Below are positions 42,769 through 51,587 of a stretch of 64,000 nucleotides of DNA, piece after piece. Under the pieces are notes generated by a model. The model was given only the letters and a program-made list of their open reading frames with translations. It did not search any database and was not told where the DNA came from. Within the stretch, counting starts at the first letter, position 1. Each line of letters begins with the position of its first letter. Source of the DNA: Microtetraspora malaysiensis. GTDB lineage: Bacteria; Actinomycetota; Actinomycetes; Streptosporangiales; Streptosporangiaceae. Position numbers and translations under genes: made by a program. The stretch is from contig NZ_BBYJ01000007.1 in the NCBI RefSeq assembly GCF_001528665.1, positions 269,953 to 333,952 on the forward strand, in the 5' to 3' direction.

Positions 42769-43704
42769 TCAGGCGGGGAGGGCGGGGGACGGCACGGGCG
42801 TCGGCTCAGGCGGCGGGCCCATCCCCGAGGTAGCCGTCCAGGCGGCCGCGTAGAGGACGACGCGGGCCGACAGGTTGATCCAGACCAGCATGCCCACGAC
42901 GACGGCGAACGTGCCGTACACCGGGTTGGTCAGCGTGTGGGACAGGATCAGCGTCGCGAGCTGCTTGAGCACCCCGAAGACGAAGGCGCCGAGCAGGGCG
43001 CCGCCGAGCACGACCCGGAACGGCTGCGGCGCCCGCGCCAGCCACGCGAAGATGATCAGGAAGAGCACGAGGTCGGCGACGAGCCCGGCGAGGAAGCCGG
43101 TCAGCCAGACGGCCACGCCGACCGGTTCGGAGCCGCCCACGCCGAGCCATCCGGCGACCGTGCTGGTCGCCCCCACGGCGAACGCCCCGATGGCGGCCGA
43201 TACGAGGAGCGTCACCCCGGTGAGGAGCAGCGCGATCAGGTCCCTGAGCTTGGCCCGCAGGAAGTCGAGCGGCGGCTCGCGGCTCATCCAGATCTCGCGG
43301 AGCGCGAAGCGCAGGGCGTCGACCGCGCCGAGCCCCGCGTACAGCAGGCCGACCAGGCCGAACACGCCCGCCCCCGCCCGCGCGTCGGCGATCCGGCTGA
43401 TCTCCAGGCGGTCGGCGAGGCCGGGGAGCTGCTGGTTGATCGCGTCGGTGAGCGCCGTCCGCGCGTCGGGGCGCGCGGCGAGGACGAAGCCGAGCAGCGC
43501 GAACGCCAGCGCAACCAGCGGGAAGAAGGACAGGAACGCGAAGTAGGTGAGGGATCCCGCCAGCCGGCTCCCCGACTGCACCTCGTAGCGGTGCGCGGTG
43601 CGGACAAGGTGGTCGAACCAGGGAAAGCGGACGCGTTCCCGCTCCATCAGCCGGCGGCCGCCCGCCCGGACCCTCTCGACGAACCGTGTGATCCTCCCGA
43701 ACAT
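42769..43704 (-). CDS. YihY/BrkB-type inner membrane protein
   Basis: A 311-aa membrane protein with about six spans. SGSRLAGSLTYFAFLSFFPL is the YihY/BrkB hallmark, and the later FLIIFAWLARAPQPFRVVLGG, shown here in part, fits too. Once called ribonuclease BN, the family's function is unclear (possibly flippase-like). The C-terminal tail is proline-rich. It follows trpS by 47 bases on the same strand. Confidence 0.87.
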   Translation of the reverse strand: MFGRITRFVERVRAGGRRLMERERVRFPWFDHLVRTAHRYEVQSGSRLAGSLTYFAFLSFFPLVALAFALLGFVLAARPDARTALTDAINQQLPGLADRLEISRIADARAGAGVFGLVGLLYAGLGAVDALRFALREIWMSREPPLDFLRAKLRDLIALLLTGVTLLVSAAIGAFAVGATSTVAGWLGVGGSEPVGVAVWLTGFLAGLVADLVLFLIIFAWLARAPQPFRVVLGGALLGAFVFGVLKQLATLILSHTLTNPVYGTFAVVVGMLVWINLSARVVLYAAAWTATSGMGPPPEPTPVPSPALPA

Positions 43705-43751
43705 GACACCCCAGCCGGAGGACTACCCCGGACCGAGGCCCGGGGATCAGA

Positions 43752-44759
43752 TCAGGAGGAGGAAGGCAGGAAACCCACGCGCTCGCGCACCTCGGCCATG
43801 GTGGCGCGGGCCACCGCGCGGGCGCGCTCGGCTCCCACGGCGAGCAGCCGGTCCAGCTCGGCGTCGTCGGCGAGCAGCTTCTCCGTGCGCTCGCGGATCG
43901 GTCCGAAGGTGTCGAGGACCAGCTCGGCCACGTCCTTCTTGAACGCGCCGTAGCCCTGGTCGGCGTAGCGGGTCTCCAGCTCGGGGATCGGGGTGCCGCT
44001 CAGCGCCGACTGGATGCGCAGCAGGTTGGTGACGCCGGGCTTGTTCTCCTCGTCGGCGCGGACCTCCGTGCCGGTGTCGGTGACCGCGCGCATGATCTTC
44101 TTGCGCAGCGGGCCCGGCTGCTCCAGCAGGTCGAGGATGCCCTGCGGGCTGGAGGACGACTTCGACATCTTCGCCGTCGGCTCCTGGAGGTCGGTGATCT
44201 TCTCGACCTCCTTCAGGATGTACGGGTTGGGCACCTTGAACGTCTGCCCGAACCGGCTGTTGAACCGCTGCGCGAGGTCGCGGCTGAGCTCCAGGTGCTG
44301 CTTCTGGTCGACGCCCACCGGCACCTGGTCGGCCTGGTAGATCAGGATGTCGGCGGCCATCAGGATCGGGTAGGTGAACAGGCCGACGCTGGCCGCGCTC
44401 TCGCCGTACTTGGCCGCCTTGTCCTTGAACTGGGTCATCCGGGCGGCCTCACCCATGCCGGTCTGGCAGGCGAGGATCCAGGCGAGCTCGGTGTGCTCAC
44501 GCACGTGGCTCTGCACGAAGACCGTGCAGCGCTCGGGATCGAGACCGACCGCGAAGAGCTGGGCGGCGGCGATCCGGGAGCGGCGGCGCAACTCCTCCGG
44601 AGCGGGGTTGACGGTGATCGCGTGCAGGTCCACCACGCAGTAGAACGCCTCATGGGTCTCCTGCATCGCCACCCACTGCCGAACCGCGCCGAGATAATTT
44701 CCCAGGTGGAAGGAGTCAGCGGTGGGCTGGATTCCAGAGAGCACGCGAGGACGATCCAT
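43752..44759 (-). CDS. trpS: Tryptophanyl-tRNA synthetase
   Basis: A 335-aa class I synthetase. The HIGH-equivalent is H18-L-G-N in [14 protein letters not shown], and KMSKS is at 197-201 followed by [15 protein letters not shown] and [19 protein letters not shown] are the tryptophan-site segments. Length and motifs are complete. It probably shares a transcript with the BrkB-type gene. Confidence 0.96.
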   Translation of the reverse strand: MDRPRVLSGIQPTADSFHLGNYLGAVRQWVAMQETHEAFYCVVDLHAITVNPAPEELRRRSRIAAAQLFAVGLDPERCTVFVQSHVREHTELAWILACQTGMGEAARMTQFKDKAAKYGESAASVGLFTYPILMAADILIYQADQVPVGVDQKQHLELSRDLAQRFNSRFGQTFKVPNPYILKEVEKITDLQEPTAKMSKSSSSPQGILDLLEQPGPLRKKIMRAVTDTGTEVRADEENKPGVTNLLRIQSALSGTPIPELETRYADQGYGAFKKDVAELVLDTFGPIRERTEKLLADDAELDRLLAVGAERARAVARATMAEVRERVGFLPSSS

Positions 44760-44802
44760 AGCACCTCATTCTGTCAGCACAACGGCCGTGCCCGTGACAC
44801 GC

Positions 44803-46119
44803 TCACTCGGCCGTCCCGGACGCCTCCGGGGCCCCGGGGGCGGCGGGCGCGCGGACCACGCGGACGCGTGCGACGCGGCGGCCGTCCATCTCGATCACGG
44901 TCAGCCTGGCCCCCGGCGCCTCCGCCGTCTCCCCTGCCTGCGGCAGGTGCCCGAGCGCGGCCATGACGTACCCGCCGACCGTCTCGTACGGGCCGTCGGG
45001 GAGGCGGACGCCGGTCTCGGAGGCGAAGTCGTTCAGGTTGACCAGGCCGTTCACCTCGATGACGCCGGCCACGACGCGCACCGTCCCGGCCGCCTCGTCG
45101 TACTCGTCGCGGATGTCGCCGACCAGCTCCTCGACCAGGTCCTCCAGGGTGACGATGCCGCGGGTGCCGCCGTACTCGTCCACGACGATCGCCAGGTGGT
45201 GGCCCTCGTCCCGCATCTCGGTGAGCGTGGGCAGCACGCGCTTGGTGGCGGGCACGAGCTTGACCGGCCTGATCGGCACGAGTTCGCTGATCGGCTCGAT
45301 GCGCCCGGTGAGCACGGGATCGAGCAGGTCACGAACGTGGACGAATCCGATGATGTCGTCATACGAATCGCGGTAGACCGGGAACCGGGAGTGCGGCATG
45401 GTCGCGGCCAGCACCGCGGCCTCGGCCAGCGGCGTGTCCGCGGCCATGAACTCCACCTCGGTGCGGGGCAGCAGGACCTCCCTGAGCTGCCGCTTCCCGG
45501 CCGTGAACACCTCGGCGATCACGTTGCGCTCGTCCTGCGTGAGCTCCTTGTGGCCCACGATGATGTCGCGGAGCTCCTCGGTGGTCATCGCGGCCCGGTC
45601 GGCCGAGGGGTTGCCGCCGAGCAGCCGGACCACGCCGTTGGTGGACACGGACAGCAGCCAGATCACCGGCCGGGACAGGGTCGCGACCAGGTCGAGCAGC
45701 GGCGCGAGCGCGAGGGACATCCCCTCGGCGCGCTGCCGCGCGAACCGCTTGGGCGCGAGCTCGCCGAAGACCAGCGTGAAGTACGAGATGGCCATGGTGA
45801 CCACGGTGAACGCGAGCGGCGCGGCGACCGCGGCGGACAACCCCCAGCCCTCGATGACGGGTTCGAGCCGCTCGGCGAGCGCGTCCGCGCCGAGCGCGGC
45901 CGACAGCACGGTCGCGACCGTCACCCCGACCTGGACGGCGGACAGGAACCGGTTGGGGTCGCGGGCGAGCTTCTGCACGCGCGCTCCCCTGCGCCCCCGC
46001 TGGCTCAACCTGCGTATCTGGCTGTCGCGCAGGGAGACCATCGCCATCTCCGCCGCCGCGAAGAACCCACAGATCAGGATGAGCAGCGCGACGAGGGGGA
46101 TGGCCACCGCGACACTCAC
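44803..46119 (-). CDS. CorC/HlyC-type transporter-associated CBS protein
   Basis: A 438-aa protein with the CNNM/DUF21 membrane domain (about 1-140, FFAAAEMAMVSLRDSQIRRL and LVFGELAPKRFARQ), two CBS domains (about 200-330, VLLPRTEVEFMAADTP and HHLAIVVDEYGGTRGIVTL) and a C-terminal CorC_HlyC domain (about 345-425). Members take part in magnesium or cobalt homeostasis. GTG 46119 has GAGGGGCG upstream. Confidence 0.9.
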   Translation of the reverse strand: MSVAVAIPLVALLILICGFFAAAEMAMVSLRDSQIRRLSQRGRRGARVQKLARDPNRFLSAVQVGVTVATVLSAALGADALAERLEPVIEGWGLSAAVAAPLAFTVVTMAISYFTLVFGELAPKRFARQRAEGMSLALAPLLDLVATLSRPVIWLLSVSTNGVVRLLGGNPSADRAAMTTEELRDIIVGHKELTQDERNVIAEVFTAGKRQLREVLLPRTEVEFMAADTPLAEAAVLAATMPHSRFPVYRDSYDDIIGFVHVRDLLDPVLTGRIEPISELVPIRPVKLVPATKRVLPTLTEMRDEGHHLAIVVDEYGGTRGIVTLEDLVEELVGDIRDEYDEAAGTVRVVAGVIEVNGLVNLNDFASETGVRLPDGPYETVGGYVMAALGHLPQAGETAEAPGARLTVIEMDGRRVARVRVVRAPAAPGAPEASGTAE

Positions 46120-46311
46120 GGTCGCCCCTCGCGGACGCGGGCACGGCACCCGTGCTCGCCGGCCCGCTCGCTACTCTCGCTCACGACTTCGTCCGTTCGC
46201 ACGGTACTGATCGGCTCAGCCTACTGCCTGACATGAGACCCGTGTCTCACCTCCGCGGCGTAAGCTGGGAGGAGACGTACATAATCCAACAAATTCAATC
46301 AGGAGCCAACA

Positions 46312-47259
46312 GTGCGGCTGATGGTCACGGGCGGAGCGGGATACATCGGCAGCGTCGTGGCGGCGCAGCTCGTCGAGGCGGGGCATGACGTCACCGTGCT
46401 CGACGATCTGTCGACCGGCCACGCCGACGCCGTTCCCGACGGCGCGCGGTTCGTCAAGGGGTCGATCACCGAGGCCGGTGACCTGCTGGCCGAGGGGTTC
46501 GACGGCGTGCTGCACTTCGCCGCCAAGTCGCTCGTCGGCGAGTCCGTCGAGCGGCCGGGGCTGTACTGGTCGCACAACCTCGGCGGCACCCTCGCCCTCC
46601 TCGACGCGATGCGCCGGGCGGGCGTCGGCCGCATCGTCTTCTCCTCCACCGCCGCCACGTACGGCGAGCCGGAGAGCACGCCGATCCCCGAGACCGCGCC
46701 CACCCGGCCGACCAACCCCTACGGGGCGTCCAAACTCGCCGTCGACACCGCGCTGACCGCCTACGCGGGCCTGTACGGCCTGGCCGCGGTGAGCCTGCGC
46801 TACTTCAACGTGGCCGGCGCGTACGGCCGGTTCCGTGAGCGGCACGACACCGAGACCCACCTGATCCCGAACGTCCTCAAGGTGGCGCTCGGCGAGCGGG
46901 AGTCGGTCAGCCTGTTCGGCGACGACTACCCCACGGCCGACGGCACCTGCGTCCGCGACTACGTCCACGTCGCCGACCTGGCCCGCGCGCACCTGCTCGC
47001 CCTGGACGCCTGCGCCCCCGGCACGCACACCGTCTACAACCTGGGCAACGGCACCGGGTTCTCGGTGCGCGAGGTCGTCGAGGTGTGCCGCGAGGTCACC
47101 GGGCACGAGATCCCCGCGGTGTTCGGCCCGCGGCGGCCCGGGGACCCGGCCGTGCTGGTCGCGTCGTCGGAGAAGATCCGGCGTGAGCTCGGCTGGGAGC
47201 TCGGCCACACGACGCTGCACTCGATCGTGCGAGACGCCTGGACCGCCATCCGGTCGTAA
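46312..47259 (+). CDS. galE: UDP-glucose 4-epimerase
   Basis: A 315-aa short-chain dehydrogenase-type epimerase. GGAGYIGS near the start binds NAD, the catalytic Y137-x-x-x-K141 is in NPYGASK, the SST triad is in [12 protein letters not shown], and [24 protein letters not shown] and LGNGTGFSV are GalE motifs. It interconverts UDP-glucose and UDP-galactose for envelope glycans. The GTG start has CAGGAG upstream. Confidence 0.93.
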   Translation: MRLMVTGGAGYIGSVVAAQLVEAGHDVTVLDDLSTGHADAVPDGARFVKGSITEAGDLLAEGFDGVLHFAAKSLVGESVERPGLYWSHNLGGTLALLDAMRRAGVGRIVFSSTAATYGEPESTPIPETAPTRPTNPYGASKLAVDTALTAYAGLYGLAAVSLRYFNVAGAYGRFRERHDTETHLIPNVLKVALGERESVSLFGDDYPTADGTCVRDYVHVADLARAHLLALDACAPGTHTVYNLGNGTGFSVREVVEVCREVTGHEIPAVFGPRRPGDPAVLVASSEKIRRELGWELGHTTLHSIVRDAWTAIRS

Positions 47260-47294
47260 AAACCCTGCTTCACGGGGGGAATTGTGATGGGATC

Positions 47295-48440
47295 TCACGT
47301 GTGAGAGTGGACGGGCTTTCTCCGCTGGTCATCCGGGCCGCGTTGGTGGCTCTGGTCCTGCTCGGCAGCATGGCGGCGGCCGCCGGCGTGGTGTTCGCCA
47401 CCGGTGGTCCCCCGGCGGGCGTCACCCCCGAGCGCATGGCCAGGACCGCCGATCCGATCTGCGTCACCCACTGACTCGGCGGAGACCGCGCCGAGGCCCG
47501 GGGAAGCGTCCGGGCCCACCTCCGGCGCCGCTTCCGGCGTCACAGCAGGCGTCACGGCGGGCGTCACAGCGGGCCTCGCGGCGGGCGTCGCGGCAGGCTT
47601 CACGGCGGGCGCCACGGCGATCCGGATGGACGCCGAGTTGTTGGCCGGCCGCGGATCGCCCACCTTTCCGGCGTAGACCGTGGCCCGGGCGCCGACCGTG
47701 TCGACGGCCCGCCGCGGCGCCTGGAACGTCAGCTCGATCAGGCTCCTCGTCCCCGCGCTCATCAGCGGAAGCGCGCATCCCACGAACCCGGCCGCCTCCT
47801 GGCAGCGCGCCCCCGCCGCGGAGACGAATCGGGCCCGCCGCGGCTCCAGGAACACGTACGCGTCGCGCACCGTCTTCGGCCCCAGATTGCTCACGGTCGC
47901 CGTTATGGCGAACCGCCCGCCGGGCGGCGCCGTACGCGCCGCGGAGGCGAGCCCGACGGCGAGGTCGGCCCCCGCGGCGACCGGGGTGACCACTTCCGCG
48001 GTGTTGTTCTCCGGGTGCGGGTCGGCGATCTGGGAGGTCAGCTCCGCCTGGGCGCGAAGGGGGCCGTGCGCGGTGGGCCTTACCAGGCCGGTGATGACGA
48101 CCTGGCCGGTGCCGGACGCGTGCACGTCGCGGGGCGTGCGGCAGACGACCTCACCGGTGCCGCGTCCGCGGCCGCATTCCCCCACGTTGACGTTGATGAT
48201 CTTCACGTCTCTCGGAAGGCGGACGGTGAGCACGGGGAGCACCGCGTCCCCCGGGCCGTTGTTGCGCACCCGTACGTCGTAGACCACCGGCTGGCCGGGC
48301 TGGGCGGTTCGCGGCGACGCGGTGATCTCGACGCCGAGATCCGCCCCTCCCCACCGGGCCTCCGCGCGTGCGGCGTGCGGCGCTCCCGCGGCGATCAGAC
48401 AGACGAGACCCGCGACAACCATGACGACCAGACGACCCAT
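47295..48440 (-). CDS. Secreted DUF11/CARDB-like repeat protein
   Basis: A 381-aa protein from ATG 48440 with GGGGGAG upstream. The signal peptide ends APHAARA. Two immunoglobulin-like DUF11-type domains follow (about 35-150 and 155-270; ADLGVEITASPRTAQPGQPV and ADLAVGLASAARTAPPGG), each with paired cysteines and the NNTAEV/NNSASI end motif. A tail of PAVTP repeats comes next. The last 60 residues (GGDARRGTTGGEHHAGG) have non-coding character and overlie a forward reading frame, so the true C terminus may be earlier or frameshifted. It is probably a surface or adhesion protein. Confidence 0.75.
   Translation of the reverse strand: MGRLVVMVVAGLVCLIAAGAPHAARAEARWGGADLGVEITASPRTAQPGQPVVYDVRVRNNGPGDAVLPVLTVRLPRDVKIINVNVGECGRGRGTGEVVCRTPRDVHASGTGQVVITGLVRPTAHGPLRAQAELTSQIADPHPENNTAEVVTPVAAGADLAVGLASAARTAPPGGRFAITATVSNLGPKTVRDAYVFLEPRRARFVSAAGARCQEAAGFVGCALPLMSAGTRSLIELTFQAPRRAVDTVGARATVYAGKVGDPRPANNSASIRIAVAPAVKPAATPAARPAVTPAVTPAVTPEAAPEVGPDASPGLGAVSAESVGDADRIGGPGHALGGDARRGTTGGEHHAGGRRHAAEQDQSHQRGPDDQRRKPVHSHT
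47301..47474 (+). CDS. Possible small single-span membrane protein, antisense to the next gene
   Basis: A 57-aa frame from GTG 47301 begins with a basic-hydrophobic N terminus (VIRAALVALVLLGSMAAAAG) typical of a membrane anchor. Its third-codon GC is about 88 percent, higher than in the reverse frame over the same bases (about 74 percent). It starts 41 bases after galE. The ribosome site is weak, so this is only a candidate. Confidence 0.35.
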   Translation: MRVDGLSPLVIRAALVALVLLGSMAAAAGVVFATGGPPAGVTPERMARTADPICVTH

Positions 48441-48533
48441 GCGTGCTCCCCCAGAAACGTAGGAGATCAATTCAATGGGGTGTCGCAGAGGCGCGGCAGC
48501 CCGACACGCCGTCCCGGCCGGAGGTCGCCTACA

Positions 48534-49985
48534 TCATCCCACCTGCGCCAACGCCGCCTCCCCCTCGTCGCGTACGGTCGCGCTGCGGGTGATCTTGCGG
48601 TCGGGCATCAAGGCGAGCACGACGAGGGCGACGATCGCGCCCGCGACGCCGAGCCAGGGGATGACCGTCGCGCTCGCGGCGGCGTGCGCGGCGGGCAGGC
48701 CGTGCAGCGGCGCCTCGCGGGCGATCACGGAGCCGTACGCGGTGCCGGCCACGGCGAGGGCGACGGAGCCGCCGATCTGGCGGAAGAAGGTCAGGTTGGC
48801 GCTCGCGGTGCCGACGAACCCCGGCGGCACGGCGTTCTGGGTGGCCACGGTGAGCCCGGACAGCATCGGGCCCACGCCGAGGCCGATGAGGGCCATCCAG
48901 CCGATGAGCGCGGGCGTCGAGGTGCCGACGGTCAGGTTCACGCAGAGCAGCGTCCCCGCGACGAGGAAGAACGGCGCGGCCACCAGCCACGGCTTGTAGC
49001 GGCCGCTGCGGGAGATGAGCGCACCGGTGATCGCGCTGCCCGCGACCATGGCCAGCATCAGCGGGTAGATGCGCAGGCCGGACGAGGTGGCGCTCTCGCC
49101 CTGGGCCTCCTGGAAGTAGCGCGGCAGGAAGACCACCCCGGCGTACATGCCGAACGCGGTGGCGAAGGACGCGACGTTGACCAGCGTGTACGTCCGGTTG
49201 GCGAACAGGTGCAGCGGCATGATCGGCTGCGCGGCCCGCCGCTCGACCAGCACGAACACGACAACGAGCACGGCGGACGCGGCGATCGGGCCGAGGACGG
49301 AGCCGCTGGTCCAGGAGTTGCCGTCCAGCCCCTTCTCGGTCAGGCCGATGAGCAGTGAGCTGATGGCGGCGGTGAAGACGGCGATGCCGAGGTAGTCGGG
49401 CCGGGCTCCTCCCGTGCCGCCGGGGCGGTGCGGCAGCCGGAGCCAGATGATGGCGAGCAGCGCGACGCCGATGGGGACGTTGACGTAGAACGCCCAGCGC
49501 CAGCTCGCGTGGTCGGTGAACAGTCCGCCGAGGAACGGCCCGGCGATGTAGCTCAACGCCATCACACTGCCGAGCGCGCCCTGCACCTTGCCGCCGCGCT
49601 CGCGTGGGAAGAGGTCGACGACCAGCGCGAGGGAGAGCGGCAGCAGCGCCCCCGCGCCGAGGCCCTGCAGGCCGCGGAACGCGATGAGCTGGCCCATGTC
49701 CTGCGCGACCCCGCTCAGCGCGGAGCCCACCAGGAAGATCGCCACGCCGACCAGCATGAGGGGCTTCCTGCCGTACGCGTCGGAGAGCCGGCCGTACAGG
49801 GGGACGGTCACGGTGGACGTGAGCAGGTACGCGGTCACGACCCACGTGTACAACCGGGCGCCGCCGAGTTCGGCGGTGATCCGGGGCAGCGCGGTGCCGA
49901 CGATCGTCTGGTCGAGCATCGCGAGGAACATGCCGCCGAGAACGGCGAACAGCAGTAATCCGTTCTTGTTTGTGTCTGTCTTCAC
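48534..49985 (-). CDS. DHA2-type MFS multidrug efflux transporter (EmrB/QacA-like)
   Basis: A 483-aa protein with 14 predicted spans. MLDQTIVGTALPRITAELGG, GRLSDAYGRKPLML and SWRWAFYVNVPIGVALL are the EmrB/QacA signatures. GTG 49985 lies within the first ACATGT box and has no Shine-Dalgarno, so it is probably leaderless. On the minus strand TTGACA and a TCATCT -10-like box are spaced 16 bases upstream. It is divergent from padR. Confidence 0.92.
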   Translation of the reverse strand: MKTDTNKNGLLLFAVLGGMFLAMLDQTIVGTALPRITAELGGARLYTWVVTAYLLTSTVTVPLYGRLSDAYGRKPLMLVGVAIFLVGSALSGVAQDMGQLIAFRGLQGLGAGALLPLSLALVVDLFPRERGGKVQGALGSVMALSYIAGPFLGGLFTDHASWRWAFYVNVPIGVALLAIIWLRLPHRPGGTGGARPDYLGIAVFTAAISSLLIGLTEKGLDGNSWTSGSVLGPIAASAVLVVVFVLVERRAAQPIMPLHLFANRTYTLVNVASFATAFGMYAGVVFLPRYFQEAQGESATSSGLRIYPLMLAMVAGSAITGALISRSGRYKPWLVAAPFFLVAGTLLCVNLTVGTSTPALIGWMALIGLGVGPMLSGLTVATQNAVPPGFVGTASANLTFFRQIGGSVALAVAGTAYGSVIAREAPLHGLPAAHAAASATVIPWLGVAGAIVALVVLALMPDRKITRSATVRDEGEAALAQVG

Positions 49986-50017
49986 ATGTTGAAGATGACA
50001 TGTAAGGAGTAACATGT
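49984..50017. promoter_or_regulatory. PadR operator: three ACATGT boxes at 14-bp spacing
   Basis: ACATGT occurs at 49984-49989, 49998-50003 and 50012-50017, exactly 14 bases apart. It covers the -35 (TTGACA on the minus strand) and start of the efflux gene and lies just upstream of padR. PadR regulators bind ATGT/ACAT inverted repeats. Confidence 0.8.
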
Positions 50018-50040
50018 CAACGCGCAGATATAGTGAGCCC

Positions 50041-50706
50041 ATGTCGCTGCGTATCGCGCTCCTCGGCCTGCTGTCCGTCTCCGGCCCGGCCAGCGGGTAC
50101 GACCTGACCAAGCGATTCGAGACGTCGCTCGCCCACGTGTGGCAGGCCGGGCACAGTCAGATCTATCCGGAACTCGGCAAGATGGCGGCCGACGGGCTGA
50201 TCACGGTCGAGGCCGAGGGCGCGCGCGGCCGGAAGATCTACACGATCACGCCCGACGGCCGGAGCGAGCTACACCGCTGGCTCACCGAATACACCCCGAC
50301 GACCGCGCCACGCAGCGAGATCGCGCTCCAGGCGTTCCTGACCCCGCTGCTGGACGCCGAGGAGGCCGTCGCGCTGGTGGAGCGCCTGAAGGCGAACTTC
50401 GAGAACCGGCTCCAGGAACTGCTGGCCGTGCGGGGCCTCGGAAAAGAGCCTGGATACGGCCGGTACGCCCTGGATCTCGGCATCCGCCAGGCCCGGATGG
50501 CGGTGGGGTGGGCCGCCGACACGATCGCCGACCTCAAGAAATCCGCGCCGTCGGACGCGGACGCCGGCCACGCGACCCGCGCGCCGGAAACCCCGGAAAC
50601 CCGGGAACTCTCGGAAATCCGGGGAAACCGGGAAAACCGGGAAAGCCCGGCCCCGTCGGACCGCCGGGAAAGCGGCGGAAAGACCGCGGCCGCGGAAGCG
50701 GAATAG
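50041..50706 (+). CDS. PadR-family transcriptional regulator
   Basis: A 221-aa regulator. The winged HTH begins MSLRIALLGLLSVSGPASGY, with TKRFETSLAHVWQAGHSQIY and GRKIYTITPDGRSEL as PadR signatures. A C-terminal helical domain (Vir_Reg_alpha-type) follows to about residue 165. The last 50 residues are a low-complexity Glu/Arg/Pro tail from GGGAAA-like repeats. ATG 50041 is six bases after TATAGT and may be leaderless; an in-frame ATG at 50014 has AAGGAG four bases before it. Confidence 0.9.
   Translation: MSLRIALLGLLSVSGPASGYDLTKRFETSLAHVWQAGHSQIYPELGKMAADGLITVEAEGARGRKIYTITPDGRSELHRWLTEYTPTTAPRSEIALQAFLTPLLDAEEAVALVERLKANFENRLQELLAVRGLGKEPGYGRYALDLGIRQARMAVGWAADTIADLKKSAPSDADAGHATRAPETPETRELSEIRGNRENRESPAPSDRRESGGKTAAAEAE
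50584..50660 (+). repeat. Low-complexity CCGGGAAA-type repeats in the padR tail
   Basis: Degenerate repeats of CCGGGAAA/CCGGAAAC with about 9-base periodicity encode the Glu/Thr/Arg-rich C-terminal tail. They are AT-richer than the surroundings and not part of the conserved PadR fold. Confidence 0.6.
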
Positions 50707-50808
50707 CAGGAAAACGGCCGAAGCCGCGCCGGCCGGAACATTCGTGCTGTTCCAGTCGGCGCGGCCCGGATTTCACGCCGGGTTCTCCACTCGGAGATCA
50801 GCCGGTCG

Positions 50809-51483
50809 TCACTTCGGGTAGTGGCAGATGGTTCCCCCGCAGTTGGTGCTGCCCCCGCCACCGCCGACCGGCGGCACGAAGCTGCTGTACGGCATCACGG
50901 TGCCGTTGGGCATGACGATGTCGGTCGCGGCGGCGTCGTCGTTGCTGGAGGCGATGGCCTGGTAGATCTCCCAGACCTTCTTGGCGAACGCGAAGACCTG
51001 CCCCCAGTCGATGCCGTTGTTCCAGTGGACGATCTGCACGGCGTAGGTCCGCGACGCGATGTCCCGCGACACCTGGCCGCTCCAGTTCTCGGTGCGCTTG
51101 GAATAGCCGAAGGCGGTGCCGTTCACGCCCCAGCAGTCGCCTCCCACCTCGGCCAGCGCGCCGCCGTCGCGGTCCATGAGCACGGCCTTGGCGCACAGGC
51201 GCACGCCGGTCAGCCAGACCCCCGACTCCACGGTCGACGTGCCCTGGACGGTGCCGTCGTCATAGACGGCCACGGTGGTGTCGATGGTCTTGTTCTGGTT
51301 GTTGTTGTGCCAGGAGTGTTTGCTGTTCTGCGCGACGACGGTGGCCGCGTGCGCCGCCGGCGTCAGCACGCTCAGCCCGGCCAGCGCGGTCACGACCGCC
51401 ACCAGGCCGCCGAGCAGCCTCCTGGTCAGGGCGCTCATGCCCGCACGAGATCTCGGGGCATTCTGGGGGGTGAGGGATCGCAA
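50809..51483 (-). CDS. Secreted protein of unknown function
   Basis: A 224-aa protein. The TTG start 51483 has AGGGAGGA upstream; ATG 51438 is the alternative. A Sec signal (about 16-46, ending PAAHA) is followed by a mature domain with SKHSWHNNNQNKTIDTTVAV, two disulfide-capable cysteines (RLCAKAV and GDCWGV) and an aromatic patch (TENWSGQVSRD). The C-terminal tail has a Gly linker and two further cysteines (TNCGGTICHYPK). The pattern suggests a small extracellular beta-fold protein. It is divergent from a LuxR-type regulator, which may control it. Family not recognised. Confidence 0.7.
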   Translation of the reverse strand: MRSLTPQNAPRSRAGMSALTRRLLGGLVAVVTALAGLSVLTPAAHAATVVAQNSKHSWHNNNQNKTIDTTVAVYDDGTVQGTSTVESGVWLTGVRLCAKAVLMDRDGGALAEVGGDCWGVNGTAFGYSKRTENWSGQVSRDIASRTYAVQIVHWNNGIDWGQVFAFAKKVWEIYQAIASSNDDAAATDIVMPNGTVMPYSSFVPPVGGGGGSTNCGGTICHYPK

Positions 51484-51572
51484 GGCATCCTCCCTAGGTA
51501 TGGATCAACTCCCCCACTATCGAGTCTTCTATTTCATCCGCGCGATGGGGGAAATTGCGTATAGACCGCCCC

Positions 51573-51587
51573 TACTATGATCTTGTG
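51573..51587 (+). promoter_or_regulatory. Leaderless -10 box of the LuxR gene
   Basis: TACTAT (51573-51578) is followed six bases later by GTG 51585. This supports a leaderless start there rather than TTG 51555. Confidence 0.5.

Noticed and set aside
47526-47610. CRISPR-like or regulatory repeat array
   Set aside because: The repeats (GGCGTCAC-type) are in frame and encode a Pro-Ala-Val-Thr tail of a secreted protein; there are no spacers.
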